DNA from: Herbaspirillum hiltneri N3
Lineage (GTDB): Bacteria; Pseudomonadota; Gammaproteobacteria; Burkholderiales; Burkholderiaceae_D
Length of the DNA stretch: 64,000 bases
Direction: 5' to 3'
Assembly (NCBI RefSeq): GCF_001267925.1
Contig: NZ_CP011409.1
Coordinates: 1,116,001 to 1,180,000, forward strand
A program made the translations under genes and the position numbers. The notes under the pieces were generated by a model, which was not told where the DNA came from, ran no database searches, and saw only the letters and a program-made list of their open reading frames with translations. Each line of letters opens with the position of its first letter. Positions within the stretch are counted from its first letter, which is position 1. Of the stretch, positions 24,807 to 32,450 are shown piece after piece.

Positions 24807-27188
24807 TCAGAAGTCCACTTGCGCCGACAGCACAAAGGTACGCCCGGACGAGGTGCCGACATAACCGTTCTGCATCACCCAGTAGTTCTTGTCGAACAGG
24901 TTCTCGATGTTGGCGCGATAAGTGATGACCTGACCGGCGGCCTTGGAGATGTAGCGTGCACCGATATCCGTACGCGTCCAGCCCGGCACTTTCAGCGAAC
25001 TGCTGTTGCTGTAGAGCATGGCACCGGTGTTGGTGATGCGGGTGTTCAGCGCCAGGCCGGTCAGCCATGGCGTATCCCAGTCCAGGCCCAGGTTGAAATT
25101 GTGCTTCGGCACCGCGCCGATTTCCTTGCCGTCGGCGGCACCGTTGGCCGTGTGCGACTGCTCGGTGGCGAAGAAGGTGCCGCTGGCATTGAAGCGCAGG
25201 CCGCGTTGCAATTCGCCATAGGCTGCCAGCTCGAGGCCGCGAATCCGTGCACGGCCGTCCTGGCTTGTATAGGACAAGCCATTGATGGTGGTGGTGGTGC
25301 TGTTGGCCTGTTCGATCTGGAACACGGCGGCGGTCGTGGTGACGCGGCCCCAATCGACTTTCACACCGGTCTCGTACTGTTTGGATTTGTACGGTGGAAA
25401 CGCCTCGCCCGCGTTGACCGCAGTGGCGGCGGCAAAACCTCCGGAGCTCAGGGCTGCGGTGTAGTTTGCGTACAGCGAGAGATTTTCCAGCGGCTTGACG
25501 ACCACTCCCAGCACCGGCGAAACGGCAGTCTTGTTGGACGTCTGCGAGGCCGTGACCAGGCTGTGGTTGTAGACCTGCTGGCGACGCAGGCCGGCGATCA
25601 GGCGCAGGCGATCATCCAGCATCGACAAGGTGTCGGTCAAGGCGAAGCTGGTCAGGCGGGTCTGGCTTTGCGGAGTCGGTTCGGTGCGAGCGAAGTTCAG
25701 CGCGCCCAGCGAAACCGGGCTGTACAGGTTGGACACCACGCCGGTGGCGGCCATGCGATAGAAAAAGTCGGTCTGCTGGTCGAGCATGTTTGCACCCAGC
25801 ATCATGGTGTGTCTGATGCCGGGGGTATTGAAGCGCGCACGCAGGCCGACGTCGGCCGAGGTGGATGTCACCTTCTGGTCGTAGTAGCCGTTGGTCACGC
25901 TGGTGGCGCCCTGCACGGAAGTGATCGTGGCGCGCGGGAAGTTCTGCGACGACTGCGCGACGTGGTAACCGACCGCGCCATAGGCGGTCAGGCTGTCGTC
26001 GATGTCGTATTCCAGGCGAGTGGCGACGGCCTTGTCGTCACTCTGCATCGTATTGCCCTGATACAGGTTGGTCTCGCCTGACGGTGCTGACGGCATCGCG
26101 GTCAGCGCAGAGTTGATGCTGAACTGAGGGCGGAAGTTGCGGGTGTCCTCGTGCTGGGTGTAGGCGTCCAGGCTCCAGCGCACGCGGCCGCCGTTGTAAT
26201 CCAGGCCGACCGAGCCCATGCTTTGCTGCTGGTTGCTGCCGGACAAGCCGGTGTTGCCGTCGGCATATAACGCGTTGACGCGGATGCCCCATTCCTGGTT
26301 CTCGCCGAAACGGCGACCGATGTCACCCTTCAGGCCGAACTGGGAATTGGACAGGTAGGTCGCCGTCACGCTGGAAATCGGATCTTCGTGAGCGCGCTTG
26401 GAGACCAGGTTGACCGCGCCGCCGACGCCGCCGGACGGGCCCATGCCGTACATCAGGGTGCCGGGACCTTTCAGCACTTCGATGCGTTCGACCATGGCGA
26501 TCGGCATGCGGGTCAGCGGCACCATGCCGTACAGGCCGTTGAACGCCACGTCGTTGGCGGACATGGTGAAGCCGCGGATCTGATAGCTGTCGCCGAAGCC
26601 GCCATTGCCGTTGGTGTTGCGCACGGAGGCGTCATTGGCGATCACGTCGCCGATCGCGCGCGCCTGCACGTCGTCGATACCCTGTGAAGTGTAGTTGGTG
26701 GTGCTGAACGGCGTGTCCATCACGTTGGCCGTACCGAGCACTCCCAGGCTGCCGCCGCGGGCAACCAGGCCGCCGGCGTAGGGCGCGGTGGGATCGGCGC
26801 TTTCGGTGATGGTCACGGTGGGCAGCACGGCATTGTTGTTGCTGCCGGCGGTTGCCGTGACCAGGGCGTAGCCGCCGTCGGCGTTCTTCACCGCTTGCAG
26901 GCCGGAGCCGGCCAGCAGAATGGTGAAGCCTTCAGTCACGGTATAGCGGCCGGAAAGGCCGGCAGTCTGGCGTTCACGGGTGACGGCAGGATCGAACGAC
27001 AGCAGGACGCCGGCGCGCCGTGCGAAGTTGTTCAGGACGCGGTCCAGCGGACCGGCCGGGAGGTCATAGGCCAGGCGCTGGCCATCGACGGCTTGCGCTT
27101 GCAGGTTGACCATCGGCATGGCAAAGACGGCCAGTACGGCCAGCCGGGCCACGGTCGGGCGGGAGGGGAAACGGCTCAGGTTTTTCAT
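24807..27188 (-). CDS. TonB-dependent siderophore receptor with signalling (STN) domain
   Basis: Outer-membrane transducer of 793 residues. Signal peptide at about 1-33 (ending LQAQA). An STN domain at about 40-115 (AYDLPAGPLDRVLNNFARRAGVLLSFDPAVT) contacts the FecR-type anti-sigma protein. The plug domain at about 150-255 includes PFSTTNYTSQGIDDVQARAIGDVIANDASV and the plug Val/Glu motif IEVLKGPGTLMYGMGPSGGVGGAVNLVSK. The beta barrel ends in Phe (VLSAQVDF), as expected for BAM insertion. It follows FecI- and FecR-like genes, so it should import a ferric siderophore (FpvA/FoxA style) and signal its presence. The particular siderophore cannot be read. Confidence 0.94.
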   Translation of the reverse strand: MKNLSRFPSRPTVARLAVLAVFAMPMVNLQAQAVDGQRLAYDLPAGPLDRVLNNFARRAGVLLSFDPAVTRERQTAGLSGRYTVTEGFTILLAGSGLQAVKNADGGYALVTATAGSNNNAVLPTVTITESADPTAPYAGGLVARGGSLGVLGTANVMDTPFSTTNYTSQGIDDVQARAIGDVIANDASVRNTNGNGGFGDSYQIRGFTMSANDVAFNGLYGMVPLTRMPIAMVERIEVLKGPGTLMYGMGPSGGVGGAVNLVSKRAHEDPISSVTATYLSNSQFGLKGDIGRRFGENQEWGIRVNALYADGNTGLSGSNQQQSMGSVGLDYNGGRVRWSLDAYTQHEDTRNFRPQFSINSALTAMPSAPSGETNLYQGNTMQSDDKAVATRLEYDIDDSLTAYGAVGYHVAQSSQNFPRATITSVQGATSVTNGYYDQKVTSTSADVGLRARFNTPGIRHTMMLGANMLDQQTDFFYRMAATGVVSNLYSPVSLGALNFARTEPTPQSQTRLTSFALTDTLSMLDDRLRLIAGLRRQQVYNHSLVTASQTSNKTAVSPVLGVVVKPLENLSLYANYTAALSSGGFAAATAVNAGEAFPPYKSKQYETGVKVDWGRVTTTAAVFQIEQANSTTTTINGLSYTSQDGRARIRGLELAAYGELQRGLRFNASGTFFATEQSHTANGAADGKEIGAVPKHNFNLGLDWDTPWLTGLALNTRITNTGAMLYSNSSSLKVPGWTRTDIGARYISKAAGQVITYRANIENLFDKNYWVMQNGYVGTSSGRTFVLSAQVDF

Positions 27189-27287
27189 GGCGTGATTACA
27201 GTGATTGGCAAAGGTGCTATCAGGTAAACCGAACGAGCCACGAAAACCTGCAGAACGACATTGATTTTTTTGTTTTGATTTTTCTTG

Positions 27288-28307
27288 TTAAGCGCCGGTG
27301 CGTGGACGCAGCGTGATCCAGTAAGGCGTGAAGGTGTCGATCTGCACCGGCAGGGTCCGCGCAATCGCGGCCAGGATGTGCGCAGGCTGGTCGAGCGGGA
27401 ATACGCCCGAGATCGTCAGGCCGGCGACGGCCGGATCGCAGCGCAGTTCGCCGGGCATGCTGCGGTCCAGTTCCGCGACCAGTTCGCCCAGCGGCATGCG
27501 GTCGGCCACGATGAAGCCGTCGGTCCAGGCCACGGCCTCCTCATTGGCCGGCGACAAGCTGCCGATCAGTCCTCTCCGGTCGAACAGGCCCTGGCGTCCG
27601 GCGTCGATGCGGATGGCGCCGATGACGGATGTGCCGGCGGGTTTGAATTCCACCGCGCCTTCGAATACCGCGATTTGCATGCCGGCCTCGCTATCGCGCA
27701 CCTGGAAACGGGTGCCCAGGGCGCGCGCCTGGCCCAGCCTTGTGTGCACGACGAAGGGACGATAGGCGCGACCGTTTTCCTTGGCCGTAGTGATCAGCAC
27801 TTCGCCGCGATGCAGGCGCAGCAGGCGGGACTGTCCGTCATAGGCGGCGTCGATGGCGGTGGCGGTATTGAGTTCGACTGCCGTTCCGTCGGCCAGTACT
27901 ACGCGCCGGCGCTCGCCGGTTTTGGTTGCATAGTCGGCCAGCAGCGTTCGCCACGGCACGATTTCATTGCCGCCGGCGGCCAGCAGGCCGGCGCCGATGG
28001 CGACACACAAGGATTTGACGGCGAAGCGGCGGTTGTGCCGATGGCGGTTATTGGCGTCGCCGATGCTGCCGTGGGCCAGTGCGCCGGGCAGGGTGGAAAC
28101 GCGTTCGCTGAGGGATTGCAGCCGTTGCCAGGCCAGTTCGTGGCGCGCTTCTTCGGCGCGCCAGCGGCGACAGGCTTCGTGTTCCTGTTCGGTGGCGGCG
28201 CCGGATTGCAACTTCACCATCCAGTCGATGGCGATCATCACGATATCGCCGCCCGGAGCGGCAGGGTCGGAAGGGGTGGCAACCGCAGCAACCGCGTCAG
28301 TCGCCAT
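27288..28307 (-). CDS. FecR-family anti-sigma/sensor protein
   Basis: Inner-membrane regulator of 339 residues. The N-terminal anti-sigma part (DUF4880 type) shows IAIDWMVKLQSGAATEQEHEACRRWRAEEARHELAWQRL at about 25-65. A membrane segment lies at about 97-115 (SLCVAIGAGLLAAGG), then a FecR periplasmic domain (TGERRRVVLADGTAVELNTATAI) and a C-terminal secretin/STN-like region that meets the receptor. The ATG at 28307 overlaps the sigma-factor stop by 11 bp, which supports it over a methionine ten codons upstream. It transmits the receptor's state to the sigma factor at 28297. Confidence 0.9.
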   Translation of the reverse strand: MATDAVAAVATPSDPAAPGGDIVMIAIDWMVKLQSGAATEQEHEACRRWRAEEARHELAWQRLQSLSERVSTLPGALAHGSIGDANNRHRHNRRFAVKSLCVAIGAGLLAAGGNEIVPWRTLLADYATKTGERRRVVLADGTAVELNTATAIDAAYDGQSRLLRLHRGEVLITTAKENGRAYRPFVVHTRLGQARALGTRFQVRDSEAGMQIAVFEGAVEFKPAGTSVIGAIRIDAGRQGLFDRRGLIGSLSPANEEAVAWTDGFIVADRMPLGELVAELDRSMPGELRCDPAVAGLTISGVFPLDQPAHILAAIARTLPVQIDTFTPYWITLRPRTGA

Positions 28308-28803
28308 ACTGCACGCGATAACAAGCGGTGAAGGCACGCTTCATGTATTGCTGCACCGAACTCAGGGACACGTCCAGACGGACGGCGATCTCGGCATAGC
28401 CCAGGCCATCCAGCTGCGACAGCAGGAAGGCGCTGCGCACCTTGGCCGGCAGCGCGGCCAGCATGGCATCGACCTGGTTGAGGGTTTCCAGCACGGCCAG
28501 CCGCGCCTCGGGAGAAGGCACGTGTTCGGGCGGCAATTGCGCCAGCATCTCGAGGAAGGCGGCTTCCAGCGCGCAGCGGCGGAAATGATCGATCACCAGG
28601 CCGCGGGCGATGGTCGCCAGCAAGGCGCGCGCTTCGTCCAGGTAAAAGTCGCGGCGCGACACCATGATCCGGAGGAAAGTGTCCTGGGCCAGGTCGGCCG
28701 CCAGTTCCGGATTGCCGGTGCGGCGCCGCAGCCAGCCCAGCAGCCAGCCGTGATGGCTGTACAGCGTCTGCACCTGCAGCAGTGACGAATCGGTTGCCGC
28801 CAT
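28297..28803 (-). CDS. FecI-family ECF sigma factor
   Basis: ECF sigma factor of 168 residues. Region 2 contains LYSHHGWLLGWLRRRTGNPELAADLAQDTFLRIM (the DLAQDTF motif is characteristic of FecI types), and region 4 contains LDGLGYAEIAVRLDVSLSSVQQYMKRAFTACY. The start at 28803 has AGAGGAAA upstream; a longer frame reaches 28863 but would run through the Fur box. A Fur-like site 45-59 bp upstream implies iron repression. Followed by the FecR-type gene, with overlap, and by the receptor gene. Confidence 0.92.
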   Translation of the reverse strand: MAATDSSLLQVQTLYSHHGWLLGWLRRRTGNPELAADLAQDTFLRIMVSRRDFYLDEARALLATIARGLVIDHFRRCALEAAFLEMLAQLPPEHVPSPEARLAVLETLNQVDAMLAALPAKVRSAFLLSQLDGLGYAEIAVRLDVSLSSVQQYMKRAFTACYRVQYGD

Positions 28804-28847
28804 CTGTTTCCTCTTGCCCTGTATTGCGTTGATTCGCGTTAATGAAA

Positions 28848-28862
28848 TAAGAATTATTCTCA
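28848..28862 (-). promoter_or_regulatory. Fur box upstream of the FecI-type sigma gene
   Basis: On the minus strand TGAGAAT-A-ATTCTTA fits the 7-1-7 Fur heptamer pattern TGATAAT-A-ATTATCA at 12 of 15 positions. Confidence 0.7.
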
Positions 28863-28934
28863 TTATATATTAGGCGCGAATACGCATGCAATGCGGGGAG
28901 GGGGGGGCGGCCCGGGCTGGAGTTCGCGGCAGAC

Positions 28935-29834
28935 TCAGGTCTTGAAAAAGCGCAGTAGCGCGTCGGCGATCGCATCCGGCATTTCTTCCGGCATGTAGTG
29001 ACCGCAGCCCTGCAGTACGCCGCCCTGCACGTCGCTTCCAATGCTGCGCAAGGTATCGAGCAGGGCATCCTTGACGCCGTGTTCCGCGCCCATGGCGAGG
29101 ATGGGCATGGGGAGCTTCTTTTCGCCGCGGTCGCGGCTTTGCGCGAGTCCCTCCGGGCTGAAGGCGATGCGATAGTAGGACAACGCGGCGCGCACGGCGC
29201 CCGGAGCAGAGAACACGCGCTCATATTCGTCCAGATCGGCCGGCGCGATGGCCCAGCGATTGATTGCCTTGGTGTGGAACAGATAGCTGAGGAAGGCGCG
29301 CTCGTGGCCTTGCAGCAAGATCTCTGGCAAATCGTCGAGACGGTTGAAGGGGAAATGCCAGGTTCTGAGATTGATTTCGGCGGAAGGAATACCGGCAGGA
29401 GGCGGTGGCGTGATGCCCGGCAGCGCGGCGTCGAACAGCGCCAGTCGCCGGATGTCTTCAGGCCAGTCGGCGGCATAGGCGTGGCCGATCCAGGTACCGA
29501 TGTCGTGCCCGGCGACATCCAGCGGACCATCTTTGAGCAGGCCGAGCGCGTTGGCGAATTCGTGCAGGTCGGTGGCAATCGCTTTCAGGTCATAACCGGA
29601 CGCGGGTTTGTCCGAGTCTCCCATGCCGCGCGGATCGATGGCGATGACGCGACGCCCGCTCGCGGCCAGCAAGGGCATGACCAGGCGCCACGCATACCAG
29701 CTTTGCGGCCAGCCGGGAATAAGCAGGATCGGCGCGCCGCTGCCGCCTTCGACGTAATGCAGATGCACGCCGTTGACGCGCGCGCTGCCGTGGCGGAAGT
29801 CGTTCCAGAATGTGGCGGGAGAAAATGTCGGCAT
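28935..29834 (-). CDS. alpha/beta hydrolase, epoxide hydrolase/dehalogenase-like
   Basis: Cytoplasmic alpha/beta hydrolase of 299 residues with the layout of epoxide hydrolases and haloacid/haloalkane dehalogenases. The oxyanion motif is PGWPQSWYAWR at about 40-50, then DPRGMGDSDKP, and the nucleophile is Asp in AGHDIGTWIG (about 109). The cap domain follows, and the base is His in GCGHYMPEE near the C-terminus. An Asp rather than Ser nucleophile argues against an esterase. It is on the same strand as, and 90 bp from, the TetR gene at 29925, with an identical-type operator in the gap, so it is probably induced through that repressor. Confidence 0.9.
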   Translation of the reverse strand: MPTFSPATFWNDFRHGSARVNGVHLHYVEGGSGAPILLIPGWPQSWYAWRLVMPLLAASGRRVIAIDPRGMGDSDKPASGYDLKAIATDLHEFANALGLLKDGPLDVAGHDIGTWIGHAYAADWPEDIRRLALFDAALPGITPPPPAGIPSAEINLRTWHFPFNRLDDLPEILLQGHERAFLSYLFHTKAINRWAIAPADLDEYERVFSAPGAVRAALSYYRIAFSPEGLAQSRDRGEKKLPMPILAMGAEHGVKDALLDTLRSIGSDVQGGVLQGCGHYMPEEMPDAIADALLRFFKT

Positions 29835-29888
29835 GGCGGGTTCCTTTGTGTTGGGTAATGTTGATGAGGGAGACGAATACGGATTAAA

Positions 29889-29908
29889 TAGGAAATGAAT
29901 GTTTCCTA
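29889..29908. promoter_or_regulatory. TetR operator before the epoxide-hydrolase-like gene
   Basis: TAGGAAATGAATGTTTCCTA: 5-bp core arms GGAAA/TTTCC with a 6-bp spacer and TA/TA flanks; nearly the same site occurs at 30544-30563. Confidence 0.7.
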
Positions 29909-29924
29909 AATTGGTAAAAAATTT

Positions 29925-30533
29925 TTAATCAAGCACTTTCATGGCCTTGTCGATCAGACTGTTCATTTCTTTTTTCCCGCGGCCCGTTTTCCCGATGACG
30001 CGCATGCCCTGCAATACGCACAGCAGCAGCCGGGCCGTCGTCGCTGCTTCGACGTGGGCGGCAATGCTGCCGTCTTCCTGTCCCTGGCGAATGAACTGGA
30101 CCAGCCGTTTTTCATGGACGTCCAAAGAGCGGGCGACGCGTTCGGCAATCTCCGGATCGGAAATGGCGAGTTCCACGGCGCTGCTGACGATGAGGCAGCC
30201 GCGGCGGCCTTCGTCGTCATGGCTGGACGCTGCATAGAGCGCCAGCAAGGTGCGCACGCGTTCGCGGCCGTTCCTGGCCGCTTTCATGGCTTGCTGCAGG
30301 CGTTCGGTGCGCAGCGTGATATAGCGTTCAAGGGCAGCGATGAAGACCGCTCTTTTGTCGTCGAAGGCTTTGTAGATGCTGCCGGCGGTCAACTCCAGCG
30401 CCGCGCTCAGGTCGCTGATCGAAGTGCCGTAGTAACCCCTCTCGGTGAAGATGGCGATGGCCTTGTCCAAGGCGGCATCGATGTCGAACTCGCGCGGGCG
30501 GCCGCGGCTGCGGGTGGTTTCTGATGAAGTCAT
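29925..30533 (-). CDS. TetR-family repressor
   Basis: Repressor of 202 residues. The HTH is at about 20-65 (FDIDAALDKAIAIFTERGYYGTSISDLSAALELTAGSIYKAFDDKRAVFIAALERYI), and the C-terminal part resembles the YcdC-like/TetR_C group (GCLIVSSAVELA). The ATG at 30533 (MTSSETTRSRGRPREF) was chosen over one 10 codons upstream because the latter would lie inside the operator at 30544-30563. The same operator precedes the hydrolase gene at 28935, so the regulon is readable from the sequence: itself and the hydrolase. Confidence 0.9.
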   Translation of the reverse strand: MTSSETTRSRGRPREFDIDAALDKAIAIFTERGYYGTSISDLSAALELTAGSIYKAFDDKRAVFIAALERYITLRTERLQQAMKAARNGRERVRTLLALYAASSHDDEGRRGCLIVSSAVELAISDPEIAERVARSLDVHEKRLVQFIRQGQEDGSIAAHVEAATTARLLLCVLQGMRVIGKTGRGKKEMNSLIDKAMKVLD

Positions 30534-30543
30534 AGCCTGATTA

Positions 30544-30563
30544 TAGGAAATGATTGTTTCCAA
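30544..30563. promoter_or_regulatory. TetR operator before the tetR gene
   Basis: TAGGAAATGATTGTTTCCAA, with GGAAA/TTTCC arms at 30546-30550 and 30557-30561; matches the site at 29889-29908 at 18 of 20 positions. Confidence 0.7.
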
Positions 30564-30640
30564 ATCAAGCGCCGGATGGGCGAGCGATTGCGCTAAAATG
30601 GCTGCGCCCGTTCGGGCTGAGATTTTCTGCTCTCCAAAAC

Positions 30641-31750
30641 ATGTCTGTTTTACATCGCCTCATCGCCTTATCCTCCTTTTCCCTTCTGGCGGCGTGCAAT
30701 GCTCTGATGCCATCCAAGCCGGTCGTGCCGGTCGAGACGTCTCCGGTCGTACCGGTGGCGACCCCGACCAAGCTGCCGCAAAAACCGCGTATCGCCCTGG
30801 CCCTGGGCGGCGGTGCTGCGCGCGGGTTTGCGCACGTGGGTGTGATCAAAGCGCTGGAGTCGCAAGGCATCGTGCCTGATATCGTGGTCGGCACCAGTGC
30901 AGGCAGCCTGGTCGGTGCGCTTTACGCCGCCGGCAACAATGGTTTCGCCCTGCAGAAGCTGGCGCTGGACATGGATGAAGCGACCATTTCCGACTGGTCG
31001 GTGCCGTTCTTCGCCAAGGTCAGCGGCGTACTCAAGGGCGAGGGCGTGCAGGCTTACGTGAACCGTTCGGTGAACAACCTGCCGATCGAAAAATTCAAGA
31101 TCCCGTTCGGGGCCGTGGCGACCGATCTCAAAACCGGCCAGGCCATCCTGTTCCGGCGCGGCAATGCGGGCGTCGCGGTGCGTGCCTCGTCGGCGGTGCC
31201 GGGCGTGTTCCAGTCGGTCAGGATCGGTGATCACTATTATGTGGATGGCGGCCTGGTGGCGCCGGTGCCGGTGCATTTTGCACGCGAGATGGGGGCCGAT
31301 TTCGTGATTGCGGTGAATATCTCTGCGCAGCCCGAGGCGCAGGCTTCCGCCAGCTCGGTCGATGTCATGCTGCAGACCTTCGCGATCATGGGACAGAGCA
31401 TCAACAACTATGAACTCAAGGATGCCGACGTCGTGATTCAGCCGGGTTTGGGCGCGATGAAGGGCAGCGACTTCGCCGGCCGCAACCTGGCGATCCTGGC
31501 CGACCTTCGGCGTAAAGTGGCTGATCCCGCGCCTGACCAAATTCGCCGCCGCCCATCCCGACGTGCTGCTCAATCTGAGCACCGAGGTCCTACCGTTCGA
31601 TTTCAACACCCGCCAGGTCGACGCCGCGATCCACTTCGGCGAGCCGGACTGGCCCGACACCGTCATGGTCCGGCTGATGGGCGAAGAAGTCGTGCCGGTC
31701 TGCAGCAAGGCGATGAACGACCGCATCTCTTCCATCAGCGACTTGGCTGA
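30641..31750 (+). CDS. patatin-like phospholipase lipoprotein, 3' end replaced (chimeric)
   Basis: RssA-like patatin with a lipoprotein signal: LSSFSLLAACN, lipidation Cys19. The catalytic machinery is complete: oxyanion loop GGGAARGFAHVG (about 56-67), nucleophile Ser86 in GTSAG, and Asp in YVDGGLVAPVPV. The protein is family-like up to GRNLAILA near base 31496. From there the frame reads through an out-of-frame LysR gene, giving about 83 Arg/Pro/His-rich residues (RRRPSRRAAQ...) that belong to no family and end at 31750. The native C-terminal helices are therefore missing. Either the gene was broken by rearrangement or the junction is an assembly error. ATG 30641 starts the signal peptide; the open frame upstream is not used. 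Confidence 0.75.
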   Translation: MSVLHRLIALSSFSLLAACNALMPSKPVVPVETSPVVPVATPTKLPQKPRIALALGGGAARGFAHVGVIKALESQGIVPDIVVGTSAGSLVGALYAAGNNGFALQKLALDMDEATISDWSVPFFAKVSGVLKGEGVQAYVNRSVNNLPIEKFKIPFGAVATDLKTGQAILFRRGNAGVAVRASSAVPGVFQSVRIGDHYYVDGGLVAPVPVHFAREMGADFVIAVNISAQPEAQASASSVDVMLQTFAIMGQSINNYELKDADVVIQPGLGAMKGSDFAGRNLAILADLRRKVADPAPDQIRRRPSRRAAQSEHRGPTVRFQHPPGRRRDPLRRAGLARHRHGPADGRRSRAGLQQGDERPHLFHQRLG

Positions 31751-32078
31751 AATCACCCTGCTGCAACACACCACGCGCCCGCAGGCCTGGCAGGACTGGT
31801 TCCGCCATGTCGGCGTGGATTGTCCCAATGCGCTCGCCGGACCGCGCTTCGAACAACTGGCGATGGTGATCCAGGCCGCCGTGGCCGGCATGGGCGTGGC
31901 GCTGATGCCCAAGTTCATGGTCGAAACCGAGATCAGCCTGGGCCAGCTGCACGTGCCCTTCCCGTTCGCGGTGAAGAGCCCGCAATCGTATTACCTGGCC
32001 TACCCCGAGAAGAACGCCAGCAAACCCGCCGTCATCAAATTCCGCGACTGGATACTGAGCGAACTGCAAGCCGGCTGA
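31503..32078 (+). pseudogene. LysR-family regulator, 5' third missing
   Basis: The reading frame from about 31503 encodes TFGVKWLIPRLTKFAAAHPD and continues through DAAIHFGEPDWPD, QAAVAGMGVALMPKFMVE and a normal C-terminus and stop. This is the effector-binding domain of a GcvA-type LTTR (191 of about 300 residues). The HTH and linker are absent, because the sequence upstream is the patatin gene in another frame. It has no start codon of its own at the right place; an internal ATG at 31563 would give only 171 residues. The intact gene probably regulated the aldehyde dehydrogenase operon that follows. Confidence 0.85.
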
Positions 32079-32450
32079 AGCTGACGCCCCGTCATTCCGG
32101 AAATGCGCTCAAACACACTAAAAGTCATGTTGAAACGACCCGGCATGCTATTTCCACAACGCATCATCATGGTGCAATAACGCAAACCACCACGCCTTTC
32201 CTCTTTCCTGGAATACCCCCCAACGCTATGTAGCTTGGCGTTTGGCGCGATATTGCAATTGATGCATCGCACCATCGCAGCGCATCATGCCGGCTCCCCC
32301 AAGAACATTTTCGTGCATTAGCAAATGTAATGATGTCGTGACATTTTTTGATTTTAAAAAACGCTGCCTTATTCCTTATACTCGGGCGTCGAACGCTATT
32401 GCATTGCCATTGCACCGCTCTTGCAACTTACTCAGCCACAAAGGAATTTC
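32079..32450. other. leader region of the aldehyde dehydrogenase gene
   Basis: 372 bp without a gene. It is AT-rich around 32320-32385, with TATACT at 32377-32382 as a possible -10 element; no convincing -35 box at 16-18 bp. This is probably the promoter controlled by the (now broken) upstream LysR. Confidence 0.35.

Noticed and set aside
28297..29578. Long plus- and minus-strand frames overlapping the FecI and hydrolase genes
   Set aside because: Shadow frames in GC-rich DNA; the real genes have clear domains, RBS and operon structure.
30641..31750. A genuine 369-residue patatin with a novel Arg-rich C-terminal domain
   Set aside because: The Arg/Pro-rich tail is the out-of-frame reading of a recognisable LysR gene, so it is a junction artefact or fusion and not a domain.
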